A DNA stretch of 63,103 nucleotides from Symploca sp. SIO1C2 (GCA_010672925.1 JAAHFP010000037.1:1-63103); one strand, 5' to 3'; counted from the first letter of the stretch, positions 41,022 through 50,512 are shown. Notes: generated by a model from the letters alone, not told the origin. Program-made: numbers and translations.

Positions 41022-43337
41022 ATGGGTAAGTCAGTCAACTTAAAAATAGTTAATGGAGACTTTGATCAGGGTTTTCAGGTAATCCTCCGTATTGGGGAAG
41101 ATGGTAGTAGTACTGCGACGGAAATTAATGGTTGGTTACCACCAGCGCCTCAGTTACCCTGGTTGTGTAGTAATTGGTACTCAAGCTATCACTCTGGTGG
41201 AGAAACCGAAGCTTCTCGTGCTCTGACTGCTCCCGAAACCCAGGTGACTAACTTTTCCATTCTCGACTCGGCTCAGGATTTAGAAAATGCGATTAATAAT
41301 TGGCTTAATGCTAGTGACCTCCAGTTTAGATTTTTCCGGGATAAGCTATTAAAATATTTGCAGAGCAATGAACCAATAAGGTTTATTATTCAAACAGACA
41401 ATATCGAACTTTGGCAACTGCCTTGGCATCTATGGGATGTTTTTCAGGAGCTCAAGGTGGAAGTTAGTATTAGTCCTTCCGAATATGAAATAGATTTTAC
41501 CCCAGGGGCAAAAACCAGCAACCAAGTCAGAATTTTGGTTATTTTGGGTAATAATAGTGGTATCGATATAGAGAAGGATTTGGCTTCACTACAACAGGAA
41601 TTGGCTAATGCCTACCTTCGTATTCTCAGAAATCCTCAAAAAAGTGCATTAAGCAGTGAGCTGTGGGAACAAGAATGGGATATTCTCTTTTTTGCTGGTC
41701 ATAGTTCGACCCAGGATGATTTACAAGGTAGGTTTGGCATCAATCAGCAGGAAAGTCTAACCATTGAAGAGTTAAAGTTTGCTCTCACGGATGCCATTGA
41801 ACATGGTTTAAAGCTAGCTATTTTCAACTCTTGTAATGGGTTAGGGTTAGCCAGGGAGTTAGCAAGTTTACAGATTCCCGCAACTATGGTGATGCGGGAG
41901 AAAGTACCCAATGAGGTAGCCCAGAAGTTTTTGCTCTATTTTCTTAAAGCCTTTGCTAATAAGGGAAAATCTTTATCAGGGGCAGTGTGGGAAGCAAGAA
42001 CAAGATTGCAGGAATTGGAGAAGGAATATCCCTGTGCTAGTTGGTTGCCGATGGTTTGTCAGAATCCTGCCCAGGTACCACCAACTTGGGAGGAGTTACA
42101 AAAGCAAACCCAGCATAAATCTCCATCTTGGCCTAGACTGCCACTGCTTCAAGTATTCCTGGTTAGTTTGATTGTAACCGGTTTGGTGATGGGAATGCGA
42201 TCGCTGGGGTTTTGGCAGTTTTGGGAATTGAAGGTTTTCGATCAGATGATACGGTTGCTTCCCGCTGAAAAACCGGATGAGCGCTTGTTAATCGTTGAAG
42301 TCACCAAAAAGGATATTGAACAGTTACAGGATAGCTATCCTTTGAGTGATGGGATGATGTTGCAGCTGTTGAAGAAGTTAGGGGAGCATCAACCCCAAAT
42401 TATTGGCTTAGACATCTATCGAGATTTACCACAAGGCCAGGGTAGAGATGATTTAGTGCAATATTTACAGCAACATCCGCATGTCATTTCTCCTTGTGCC
42501 CATTCTGGGAGTACATATCCCGGCATTCATCCCCCTCCGGGACTTTCCTCACAGCAAGTTGGTTTTGTGGATACGGTTAAAGACCCAGACCAAATTATAC
42601 GTCGTCATTTGTTAGTAGTAGATCCACCATCTCAGTCTCCCTGTACGGCAATCTATGCTTTGAGTACTCAACTAGCACTCTATTACTTAGAAGCCAAAGG
42701 TTACTCCCTTGATTTTCCAACTCCCGAATCCTGGCAAATTGGCTCTCTTCGTTTCAAGATTTTGAAGGCTCAACCGGGTTTTTATCAGCAAAGCAAGTTA
42801 CTGCGGGGACACCAAATACTACTCAATTACCGTGCTTACAATTCCTTGGAAGATATTGCTCAAAGAGTTACCCTAACCCAGGTGTTGACTAATCAGGTTG
42901 AACCTCATTTAATTAGCGATCGCATCATTCTTATTGGTGTTACTGATCCGACTTTAGCTAAAGATGAATTTAACACACCTTACCACCAAGAAATACGAGG
43001 TTTGCTGCTTCATGCTCAAATGGTGAGTCAATTTGTGAGTGCAGTTGAGGAACAGCGGCGGTTATGGCAGTTTTTGACTCTGTGGGGGGATCTGCTTTGG
43101 GTGGGAAGTTGGTCTTTACTGGGAGGCATCATTGTTTGGCGATTTCGGTCATTCCTCAATCAAGGAATAGTAGCAGGAGTTGCCTGTATTTGTCTATGTA
43201 GTAGTTGCTGGATTATTTTGTCAACCAAGGGTGTAGTCGTACCGTTAGTGCCGTCAGCATTAACCTTAGTTATTACTGGTAGTATTGTGGCAGTTAAAAA
43301 TTTTACAATGTATCATAAACAACGGAGTAGAGGTTAA
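41022..43337 (+). CDS. CHAT caspase-like domain plus CHASE2 sensor membrane protein
   Basis: 771 residues. N-terminal region about 1-160, then a CHAT domain (about 165-350): EWDILFFAGHSST holds the catalytic-type His and AIFNSCNGLGLARELASLQIPATMVMRE the Cys of a caspase-like dyad. A transmembrane helix near 372-390 is followed by CHASE2 (LLIVEVTKKDIEQLQDSYPLSDGMMLQLLKKLGEHQPQIIGLDIYRDLP...LISDRIILIGVTDPTLAKDEFNTPYH) and two or three helices at the C-terminus. It should link an extracytoplasmic signal to a cytosolic protease-like domain. Third gene of the cluster; ATG sits after a taaattc repeat. Confidence 0.92.
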   Translation: MGKSVNLKIVNGDFDQGFQVILRIGEDGSSTATEINGWLPPAPQLPWLCSNWYSSYHSGGETEASRALTAPETQVTNFSILDSAQDLENAINNWLNASDLQFRFFRDKLLKYLQSNEPIRFIIQTDNIELWQLPWHLWDVFQELKVEVSISPSEYEIDFTPGAKTSNQVRILVILGNNSGIDIEKDLASLQQELANAYLRILRNPQKSALSSELWEQEWDILFFAGHSSTQDDLQGRFGINQQESLTIEELKFALTDAIEHGLKLAIFNSCNGLGLARELASLQIPATMVMREKVPNEVAQKFLLYFLKAFANKGKSLSGAVWEARTRLQELEKEYPCASWLPMVCQNPAQVPPTWEELQKQTQHKSPSWPRLPLLQVFLVSLIVTGLVMGMRSLGFWQFWELKVFDQMIRLLPAEKPDERLLIVEVTKKDIEQLQDSYPLSDGMMLQLLKKLGEHQPQIIGLDIYRDLPQGQGRDDLVQYLQQHPHVISPCAHSGSTYPGIHPPPGLSSQQVGFVDTVKDPDQIIRRHLLVVDPPSQSPCTAIYALSTQLALYYLEAKGYSLDFPTPESWQIGSLRFKILKAQPGFYQQSKLLRGHQILLNYRAYNSLEDIAQRVTLTQVLTNQVEPHLISDRIILIGVTDPTLAKDEFNTPYHQEIRGLLLHAQMVSQFVSAVEEQRRLWQFLTLWGDLLWVGSWSLLGGIIVWRFRSFLNQGIVAGVACICLCSSCWIILSTKGVVVPLVPSALTLVITGSIVAVKNFTMYHKQRSRG

Positions 43338-43393
43338 ATCCTCTTCTCCAAAACCTATATTAATTATCCATTATCCATGATCCATTATTAATT

Positions 43394-44194
43394 ATGATTA
43401 AGTGGCAATTTACTTTTACAATTAGCTTAATGTTAATGGTGGCTCTGGCACAAGACCTCTTGCCTAAATTCCAGCAGAACCAAGCATTAGCAGAGCGAGC
43501 TCAAACACCACCAAACGGAGTACCTGATGAGGGGAGAACAACAGCAGGTACTAATCAACGAACTCAACCATCACAAGATGGAGCACCCGATGGACGAGAA
43601 CCATCAGGAACCCGTCGTGGTTACTGTGAGGAAACAGACACACCTTTTACGCCGTTATTGCCTGTTAGTGAATCTGGTTTTTCTGGATTAACCCTTACTG
43701 AACATCCAACTTTTTGGTTTTATATTCCCTATCAAACCAGTAGCATCAATTCTGGACAGTTTTCGATAATAGATCAAGAAGACAATGAAATCTATTGGGC
43801 TAGTTTCCAATTACCGGAAACTCCAGGTTTTGTCAAAGTTAGCCTTCCCCAGAAAGCTCCATCTTTAGCCAAGAATCAAGAATATCGCTGGCACTTTGAG
43901 CTTACTTGTACATCAACCGCATCATCCTCAGAGGAAAAGGTTTGGCATCGGGGAGTAGTGCAAAGAGTTGAGCTGACGGATGTCGAAACTCAGTTAAATA
44001 CAGCTGGATTGCTACAGCGAATCAATCTCTATATCGCCAACAGCATTTGGTACGATGTTTCAACTGAATTAGTCGAAATTAGTGATACTCCTCAGGCTTG
44101 GCGTCAACTATTACAAGCTGTTGATTTGGAAGAGTTGGCAGGGGAACCGATAGCTGGTTCAGTGGTGGTAACGGAAGAATCGATATCGGAGTAA
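43394..44194 (+). CDS. secreted DUF928 family protein, copy 1
   Basis: 266 residues. A signal peptide (WQFTFTISLMLMVALAQ) is followed by a Pro/Gly/Thr-rich linker to about residue 80 and the DUF928 core: LTEHPTFWFYIPYQTSSINSGQFSIIDQEDNEIYWASFQLPETPGFVKVSLPQ, then EYRWHFELTCTS and WHRGVVQRVELTDVE. Two Cys in the core could form a disulfide. Periplasmic or outer, it could be the ligand-binding partner of the CHASE2 domain encoded just upstream. Last gene in the cluster; a paralogue is at 48397. Confidence 0.88.
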   Translation: MIKWQFTFTISLMLMVALAQDLLPKFQQNQALAERAQTPPNGVPDEGRTTAGTNQRTQPSQDGAPDGREPSGTRRGYCEETDTPFTPLLPVSESGFSGLTLTEHPTFWFYIPYQTSSINSGQFSIIDQEDNEIYWASFQLPETPGFVKVSLPQKAPSLAKNQEYRWHFELTCTSTASSSEEKVWHRGVVQRVELTDVETQLNTAGLLQRINLYIANSIWYDVSTELVEISDTPQAWRQLLQAVDLEELAGEPIAGSVVVTEESISE

Positions 44195-44200
44195 ATAAGT

Positions 44201-44565
44201 AGTAGTAGGACTTCAGTCCAAAAAGAAGTCAGAACAAGGCTTGCAATTGCTGGGTTGAAGCATGATACTAAATCTGGTTAAGACACAAGATATTATTTGC
44301 CCCCTAAATCCCCCAATTCTGGGGGACTTTGAATTATTTTTCTCCTGATATGAGAACCGATTTGGTATGAAATCCAGCCTACGGGCGACTGTGTCTCCTG
44401 CTCACTTGTAACAAGCCCATCATTAGGTCACACATAGCTAAGTGTTGGGTTTCGTGGACTATCAATTGTGAATTGTTATCCAAAAGCTTGAGCCACTCAA
44501 CCCAACCTACGAGATTTGCGATCGCACTAGTTTCTGGCTTTTTTTTGGACTGAAGTCCTACTACT
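44201..44565. mobile_element. 365-bp element with perfect 24-bp terminal inverted repeats
   Basis: The ends 44201-44224 (agtagtaggacttcagtcca...) and 44542-44565 are exact inverted copies. Inside are an accaaatcc-family fragment, a gttgggt...acccaac hairpin and no coding sequence, so it is a candidate MITE. No clear target duplication. It occupies nearly the whole DUF928-DUF1993 gap. Confidence 0.7.
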
Positions 44566-44575
44566 GTAGACTTAT

Positions 44576-45088
44576 TCAGCAAGCTTTAAGTAAAGGTACT
44601 AAGTGCATCATATAATCCCGTTTGCCAATTGGCACACCAGCCATGCGCAGAATATCGTAAGCAGTAACCATATGGAAGTAGAAGTTTGGTATGAGAAATT
44701 CGTTTACATAGTCACTACCCGACAGCTCAATATATAGATTTTCCCCTACGTCAATACGTGTAACTTCAGCAAGTTTCTCATCTCCAACATTAATACCCAA
44801 AAGACGTTCCTGAGTGTTGGCGATATGCTTGTATGCCTGGGGGAGAGATGTAACATCTGGCGCTAGATGTTCCAAGGGTTTACCATGACACCACAGAGCA
44901 AAGTTGTGTGGTTGATCGCAGGTAAAAGCAATCTGTGTACCGAAAGGGAGCATATCAGTTGCAATACGTTTTTGAAGGAACGACTCGTCATCACTAAAAT
45001 GAGCTTGAGCTACCTTCAAAAGATGCTCCAGAGTTGCTAAGCGGCTTTGGAATAGGGTGCGGATTGAATCTATATTCTGAGAAAGCAT
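44576..45088 (-). CDS. DUF1993 family protein (DinB-like superfamily)
   Basis: 170 residues: the IRTLFQSRLATLEHLLKVAQAHFSDDESFLQKRIATDMLPFGTQIAFTCDQPHNFALWCHG start, a central helix pair, and NEFLIPNFYFHMVTAYDILRMAGVPIGKRDYM at the end. The DM.PF..Q......A.N..........P and F.P..FFH..TAY.ILR..GV..GK.D pattern defines DUF1993, a four-helix DinB-like fold. No function is known. Complete. Confidence 0.93.
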   Translation of the reverse strand: MLSQNIDSIRTLFQSRLATLEHLLKVAQAHFSDDESFLQKRIATDMLPFGTQIAFTCDQPHNFALWCHGKPLEHLAPDVTSLPQAYKHIANTQERLLGINVGDEKLAEVTRIDVGENLYIELSGSDYVNEFLIPNFYFHMVTAYDILRMAGVPIGKRDYMMHLVPLLKAC

Positions 45089-45424
45089 TTTGTGAGCCTT
45101 ATAATAGTGATACTAAAAATCTAAAGTAGCGTCGGCAAGAGGCAGGAGGTAGTCCCAATGAAAATTTTTTCACCACCAAGTGATGAAAGTAGGAACACCC
45201 CTATTCCTTATTCCCCAATGGTGACAAGTTAAAGGGTCGTGTGTTTTGTCAATTCCCATATATGGTGTTTGGGGCTAAAAAGACCCTATATATAGAAATA
45301 TCCTTGGGTCAAAAAAATCTATATTCGACCTTTTCCATTCGACCTTCTCCATTCGACCTTCTCCATTCCCTATTCCCTATTCCCTATTCCCTATTCCCTG
45401 TTCCTATGACACCAGACATCAACA
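45089..45424. other. intergenic region with tandem repeats, no gene
   Basis: Low-complexity sequence, with two arrays at 45325-45404: (ttcgaccttctccat) three times and (tccctat) about five times. No protein-like frame. Confidence 0.6.
45325..45404. repeat. tandem arrays (attcgaccttctcc)n and (ccctatt)n
   Basis: Adjacent short arrays in a non-coding gap. tccctatt also forms the target duplication of the element at 52411-52564. Confidence 0.8.
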
Positions 45425-47092
45425 TCACAGCTCAAAATCAGCATATTGCCAAGCTTGTTGATATTGCTGCTGTATAGTTTCTGCTTCTGTTGTTTTTCCT
45501 TGAGCTTGCAAACTTTGGACTAAACCATATAGTGACCAACCATTGTCAGGATAAATATCTAAATCATCACGAAAAGCTTGTTCTGCTGCCTCTGGCTGAT
45601 TTCCTTGCAAGAGGATTGTCCCTAGCAAATTACGAGTAGGAGAATACCAATCTGGTGGTTCAGTATAAACCAGCTGGTCTTCTAAAGCGATCGCTCTTTG
45701 GATGTGAGTAACGGCGGTAGTGTAATCTTCCTCAAGACTGGCAAGGGAACCGGTTAAGACCTCAGCGGCAATTTTGAGAATACTAGCGGTAGAGTTAAAA
45801 CTCCAGATTGTCATTTCTGCTAACTCAGGATCCGCTGTTAAAACTTGTAATTTGGCTAATTCTTGTTGAGCTTCTGCTTGCTTTCCTTGAGCAGTGAAAG
45901 CCATACCTCTAGCATAATGCCAAACCCCTGTAGCATATTTAAGTTCAGGGTTGGGTGCAGGGGTTTCTAGGACTTTATCCCATTTACCAAAGCGCACTTC
46001 TGTGTACAGTGGAACCGCAGAAAAATGTTGCAACACACCGGACATCTCCGGATTCTCTATCATACTCGGATCAATTGCAGCTGTTTGTTCAGCTGCCTCC
46101 ATAGCTATTTCACCTTGTCCACTCATAACTGCTGCAAACCAAAGGAAATGGTAGTTATGAGGCACATAACCAATCGTATAAATACTCTCAGGATGGGGAG
46201 ATGCCAGATATTGACGATCCGCTATCACTGCTTTTTGATTAGCAATAACTGCATCTTGGTAACGTCCTACTCGAATATAGATGTGAGAGGGCATATGTAC
46301 CAAATGTCCGGAAGCGGGAACAAGATTGCGCAGATTATCAGCAGCCATAATTGCTAATGTTGGTTGTTCTTTCTCCGTAGCATGGATATAGAGGTGAGTT
46401 GCTCCTGGATGTTGAGGGTTTTTGGCTAAAACGGATTCTAAAGTTGCTAAAATCGGCTTAGCTGCTGGTTTGAGTTCCCCGTCATCCTGCCAATAATCCC
46501 AAGGCATGGTATCCATCAGAGATTCTGCGTATAGAGTGGCGGCATCTAAATCATCTGGATAATCTTGAGCAACTTGCTTCATTGCTTGAGCATAAGCTAG
46601 ATCTAGAGAGGAACGATCTGCTGTTGGTTGAGCTGCATAACGCTGGGCTAAAGCTGTAATATAAGCTTGTTCCTTAGAAGATGCATTGTTACTTACTGCG
46701 ATCGCTTGTTGGATTGCTTGCCAAGCCTCTGGTACTTGCTCATCTGCCATGGGTGCATTGATATTTGGTCCTTGGACATAAGCTAATCCCCAATAACACA
46801 TAGCACAATTAGGGTCTTGTCTACTGGCTTCCCGAAAAGCAAGAGCAGCCTCAGCATGATTAAAACCGTAGCTCAAAATTAAACCTTGATCAAAATATTT
46901 TTGAGCCAAGTCTGAAGTGGTAGCAATAGGATAATGATAATTGCCCAGATTATCTATTAGTTCCACCTGTTCCTGGGCAGATAAAGCTGCAACTGGAGGA
47001 TTAAACCTGAAAGGGGAGATTAGAGTAGAAATAATGATTAATCCTAAACCCACTATAAAACTGATCACCAAAGTTTTAAGTTTATGATTCAT
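45425..47092 (-). CDS. TPR repeat protein with N-terminal signal/anchor
   Basis: 555 residues from ATG 47092 (MNHKLKTLVISF, GGAG eight bases upstream; the 47116 start lacks this). Residues 1-30 are hydrophobic (LVISFIVGLGLIIISTLI), an export signal or membrane anchor. A TPR array follows: YFDQGLILSYGFNHAEAALAFREASRQDPNCAMCYWGLAYVQGPNINAPM near the start and GTILLQGNQPEAAEQAFRDDLDIYPDNGWSLYGLVQSLQAQGKTTEAETI at the end. The C-x-x-C (CAMC) near residue 90 is a notable detail. It is probably a periplasmic protein-interaction module; no partner is evident. Confidence 0.88.
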   Translation of the reverse strand: MNHKLKTLVISFIVGLGLIIISTLISPFRFNPPVAALSAQEQVELIDNLGNYHYPIATTSDLAQKYFDQGLILSYGFNHAEAALAFREASRQDPNCAMCYWGLAYVQGPNINAPMADEQVPEAWQAIQQAIAVSNNASSKEQAYITALAQRYAAQPTADRSSLDLAYAQAMKQVAQDYPDDLDAATLYAESLMDTMPWDYWQDDGELKPAAKPILATLESVLAKNPQHPGATHLYIHATEKEQPTLAIMAADNLRNLVPASGHLVHMPSHIYIRVGRYQDAVIANQKAVIADRQYLASPHPESIYTIGYVPHNYHFLWFAAVMSGQGEIAMEAAEQTAAIDPSMIENPEMSGVLQHFSAVPLYTEVRFGKWDKVLETPAPNPELKYATGVWHYARGMAFTAQGKQAEAQQELAKLQVLTADPELAEMTIWSFNSTASILKIAAEVLTGSLASLEEDYTTAVTHIQRAIALEDQLVYTEPPDWYSPTRNLLGTILLQGNQPEAAEQAFRDDLDIYPDNGWSLYGLVQSLQAQGKTTEAETIQQQYQQAWQYADFEL

Positions 47093-47302
47093 TATTTTGC
47101 TCCGATAAAGATTCAAGTAGATTCAAGTAGGTTGGGTGTAACGGAGTGAAACCCAACATCCCAGGAGTTTAGGTTGGGTGACGCAAGGCAGGTACTGTTG
47201 TAGTGCGATCGCCTTTTTATCCCAAAGAATACTTTATATATAAGCGCACACCTTTCCTATTATAAAATAATAATAGCAACAAATAACGGCCACTGCAACC
47301 AT

Positions 47303-48217
47303 ATGACCAAAGATAGCCTTCCTCCATGCCAGTTACCACCACCCCTCAAACCAGGGGATTTACTCAGGGTAATTTCTCCTAGTGGAACCTTACGCAAATT
47401 TGAGGCATTCCATAAGGGAGTCGAGATTTGGCGATCGCGTGGCTACCGCATTGAATTCCAAGCGAACTGGGATGGTAGGGATGGTTATCTAGCAGGTACA
47501 GATGCTGAGCGACGGCAGCAGTTGGCAGAGGCTTGGCAAGACTCGGAATGCCGGGGTCTTCTCTGTAGCCGAGGTGGGTATGGTACTACGAGACTCCTGG
47601 AAAATTGGCAATGGCCGATGGCAGAAGGATTAACTCCTAAATGGCTAATCGGCTTTTCTGATATTACCCCTTTGCTGTGGAGCTTATTGCAACTGGGTAT
47701 TACTGGACTTCACTCACCAGTACTAACAACTTTACCAGATGAACCAGAATGGTCGATTAATCGCTTGTTTGACTATGTCGAAGGTCGTCCCTTGGCTCCC
47801 CTCACTGGGGTTGGTTGGGGTGGCGGTAAAGTTCAGGGCATACTGTTACCAGGTAATTTTACAGTTGCAACCAATGTGTTGGGAACACCAGTACAACCAC
47901 CAATGGAGGGTACTATCCTGGCTCTAGAAGACCTGGGAGAGGCTCCTTACCGCCTTGATAGAATGCTCACCCAGTGGCGCAACAGTGGTGCTTTTAAAGG
48001 AATTAAAGGCATTGCCCTAGGGCGTTTTAGTAGCTGTGAAGTATCCCCAGAAATTCCTAGTTGGACAGTAGAAGAAGTATTACGCGATCGTTTAAGTGAT
48101 CTTGGTATTCCGATTATCTGTGATCTACCCTTTGGTCACGAAGGAGTTAATGCGACTCTCCCTGTAGGACAAATGGTTGAACTGGATGGAGACAAGGGGA
48201 CTTTGAGTTGGTTTTGA
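47303..48217 (+). CDS. LD-carboxypeptidase (peptidase S66 family)
   Basis: 304 residues. S66 motifs: LKPGDLLRVISPSGTL, LLCSRGGYGTTRLL, WLIGFSDITPLLW (nucleophile Ser of the G-F/Y-S-D turn), EGTILALEDLGEAPYRLDRMLTQWRNSG (Glu) and ICDLPFGHEGVNATLPVG (His). It cleaves the terminal D-Ala of murein tetrapeptides during cell-wall recycling. Normal length, no signal peptide, so cytosolic. The start ATG at 47303 fits the family. Confidence 0.95.
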   Translation: MTKDSLPPCQLPPPLKPGDLLRVISPSGTLRKFEAFHKGVEIWRSRGYRIEFQANWDGRDGYLAGTDAERRQQLAEAWQDSECRGLLCSRGGYGTTRLLENWQWPMAEGLTPKWLIGFSDITPLLWSLLQLGITGLHSPVLTTLPDEPEWSINRLFDYVEGRPLAPLTGVGWGGGKVQGILLPGNFTVATNVLGTPVQPPMEGTILALEDLGEAPYRLDRMLTQWRNSGAFKGIKGIALGRFSSCEVSPEIPSWTVEEVLRDRLSDLGIPIICDLPFGHEGVNATLPVGQMVELDGDKGTLSWF

Positions 48218-48218
48218 G

Positions 48219-48257
48219 TTTGTTGTTTGTTGTTTGTTGTTTGTTGTTTGTTGTTGG
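48219..48257. repeat. tgttgtt tandem repeat
   Basis: Five copies of gtttgtt immediately after the carboxypeptidase stop codon. Confidence 0.8.
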
Positions 48258-48396
48258 TTATTTTCTGAGGTGCAAGTCTGAGTTAAAGCAAATCTCTAGT
48301 TGTAGTTGTAATGTTATTAGCAGTCGCCGGGAACACATCTTTGTTTCTTCCCATCCTTAGCAACAGTAATAATTCAACATTAGCAGCTCAACTAAC

Positions 48397-49104
48397 ATGA
48401 CTTTACGCCAATTAGCTTTAATCTTTACCATAATTTTGGGACTGACTAATCTTAGAAGCGATTCCAGCTCAGCGCAAACACCACCACCACCACCGCGAAC
48501 CCCACCTCCGAATCAAACAGAACCAGGGGGAGGACTTAATCCTCTTAACTCTTCGTGCGAAAGTAAGAACAAGTCAGTAAAAGCTTTAGTTCCGGCTAAG
48601 AATCCAGTATTAACCACTAACGAACATCCAACATTTTTATTTTATGTTCCCTTTGAGTCTCAAGAAATCCGTTATGGTGAATTTTCCCTCCTTGTTTGGC
48701 CTCAGGAAAAGACTCGTATTTTCAAAACTCGCTTTACTCTACCCCAAACGCCGGGAGTTGTTAGTATTACCCTCCCTTCATTACCAGACTATGCCCTAGA
48801 AGAGGGTCAATTTTACCATTGGTATTTTAAACTTTACTGTCAGAGTAAATCAAGCACTCAGACAGATTTAGCCCTCAACGGTTGGATACAACGAGTTCCC
48901 CTGACTCCTGAACGGGAAGCCCAAATCAACAGCGGGACTCCAGATGTTTGGTATGATAGCTTGGCGAAGATTGCAGAGGAACTTCTTGCTTCACCCCAGG
49001 ATGCAACTTTGAGGGATGACTGGGTTAATCTTTTGCAGGTTATTGACTCGGAAGATTTAGCGGAAGAGCCATTGACTGGTTCGGTGATTTTCCTGGAAGA
49101 TTAA
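48397..49104 (+). CDS. secreted DUF928 family protein, copy 2
   Basis: 235 residues: signal peptide (LRQLALIFTIILGLTNL), a Pro-rich linker (PPPPPRTPPPNQ), then the DUF928 core LTTNEHPTFLFYVPFESQEIRYGEFSLLVWPQEKTRIFKTRFTLPQTPGVVSITLPS, FYHWYFKLYCQSKSS and LNGWIQRVPLTPERE. It is about 35% like the copy at 43394 by eye, mainly in the HPTF.FY.P and TPG.V...LP motifs. It is exported. No CHAT gene is next to it, so it may have been separated from the cluster by rearrangement. Confidence 0.87.
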   Translation: MTLRQLALIFTIILGLTNLRSDSSSAQTPPPPPRTPPPNQTEPGGGLNPLNSSCESKNKSVKALVPAKNPVLTTNEHPTFLFYVPFESQEIRYGEFSLLVWPQEKTRIFKTRFTLPQTPGVVSITLPSLPDYALEEGQFYHWYFKLYCQSKSSTQTDLALNGWIQRVPLTPEREAQINSGTPDVWYDSLAKIAEELLASPQDATLRDDWVNLLQVIDSEDLAEEPLTGSVIFLED

Positions 49105-49106
49105 AT

Positions 49107-49190
49107 TATCGCAACCACCAGGGGAGTTGGGACAAAGCCAAATGCTGAAACCTTTACCTGTCAATCTTTTCTCTTCTGCCTTTTGCTATA
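49107..49190. mobile_element. TATAGCAA-family element, copy 4 (inverted)
   Basis: Reverse complement of the copies at 54507 and 58154: gggacaaagccaaatgctgaaacctttacctgtcaat..., ending ttttgctata. The left end is decayed (tatcgcaa). It begins right after the DUF928 stop codon. Confidence 0.75.
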
Positions 49191-49316
49191 GTCGATTTTT
49201 TCATTTTCAGCTTGATGGGTATTCTCTAGCGGACTTTGTTTGAAATAGCAAATATTTGAATAGAAAATACCCACCATACAACTACAAATTACTAACCTGA
49301 TTAGCAATTCTTCAGT

Positions 49317-49847
49317 TCAGGCAAAGATGAAATCATCTGCAACAATTACATTAGTAGTGTTTTGTACAAAAGCAACTATGTCACCCTGATAACGAATCAA
49401 AGTACCAGTATTACCAGATACGGTATGTTGCTGGAGTGAATAATCGCTGGCACTACCATAAGCCAGAAATTTGTCACCTTCAGACCAGTCAAAGTCTGTA
49501 ATTCTTGCATAGCCATTTCCTTGGTAGTAAGCACCGAAGGCATCACCGATGACAAAAGTGTCTGCACCTAGACCACCTGCTAAGGTATCATACTCAGTAC
49601 CACCACCAAAGCCATTGAGCACATCATTACCAGTTCCCCCAAGAAGGGAATCATTACCAGCTCCCCCAAGAAGGGAATCATTACCAACTTCACCGTAGAG
49701 AGTATCGTTACCAGTTCCACCATCTAAAGTGTCATTGCCATCCCAACCGTAAGCGGTGTCATTTCCGCCATAAGCTAAAATGTAATCATTAGCAACGTCT
49801 AGAGGATCAATAGTTTCACTTGCACTGGTTCCATAGTAAGTACCCAT
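49317..49847 (-). CDS. RTX-type calcium-binding repeat protein
   Basis: 176 residues. The middle is a run of hemolysin-type nonapeptides ([57 protein letters not shown]), which bind Ca2+ and fold as a beta-roll after export. The C-terminus ([10 protein letters not shown]...[12 protein letters not shown]...[21 protein letters not shown]) is the domain that often ends such type I secretion substrates. There is no N-terminal signal peptide, in keeping with that route. AAGGAG precedes the ATG. The DNA repeats in step with the peptide repeats (18-27 bp units). Confidence 0.92.
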   Translation of the reverse strand: MGTYYGTSASETIDPLDVANDYILAYGGNDTAYGWDGNDTLDGGTGNDTLYGEVGNDSLLGGAGNDSLLGGTGNDVLNGFGGGTEYDTLAGGLGADTFVIGDAFGAYYQGNGYARITDFDWSEGDKFLAYGSASDYSLQQHTVSGNTGTLIRYQGDIVAFVQNTTNVIVADDFIFA

Positions 49848-50512
49848 GTTATTCTCCTTGTAATTTAACCTAGTTATTTGCTCTTAACTTAATTCAAATA
49901 ATAAGCTGTTAATTTAATAAAAACATGGGCTTTTTGTGCCGTTTTAATTACATAAAAAGGCAACCTAATATCACTTTTGTGCAATGCAAGCTACTTAGGG
50001 TTTGCTGAATAAGTCGATTGATGCGGATTTTGAAGTAATAAGTAATAAATCATAAGTCATGTTTTGCTTGTGACATAAGTCTTGGAGACAAGTTTAGGAG
50101 GTGAAACTACTTCGATGAAAACATGCTTATTTTTCTTGAATATTCGGAATTTACAGTCAAATCTTATCACTGTTGTCAGATGAGCTGTTGCCTCTCCTCA
50201 CCACCCGACTTGTTCAGCAAGCCCTAGATAAAGCTTTTGTAAAGTACTCAGTCTTTGGATAAAGTTACTGTAAAGATTTTAACTGATATTCCCACCAAAT
50301 TATGATCAAATATGTATATTTGAAACCTGCCCAAATGTACATGCATCCCTCTCTGGGATTAAATTTCAGTTTTTAAGAGGTACTATCTATTTTTCAACTT
50401 TACGGCCTTTTACCAGCCCTGATTGAGCTCTTGTCTCAGTCTTGTAGATTGATTTATGCTGAATCTCAACTAAGTCTTTAGTAAGATATTTACCAGGAAG
50501 CAAAAGTTCTTA
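49848..50512. other. 665-bp promoter region without a gene
   Basis: It contains the 49997-50225 inverted-repeat element and AT-rich sequence before the haloperoxidase gene. No protein-like open frame on either strand. Confidence 0.6.
49997..50225. mobile_element. 229-bp MITE-like element (agggtttgctgaataagtcg ends)
   Basis: The 20-bp left end and its inverted copy at 50206-50225 differ at two positions. A related cttattcagcaagct occurs at 44572-44586. Such gggtttgctgaataagt ends are typical of transposon termini, but no transposase is present. Confidence 0.6.

Noticed and set aside
44379-44582. 67-codon minus-strand frame
   Set aside because: Falls inside the 365-bp inverted-repeat element and contains repeat-derived sequence; it has no protein family features.
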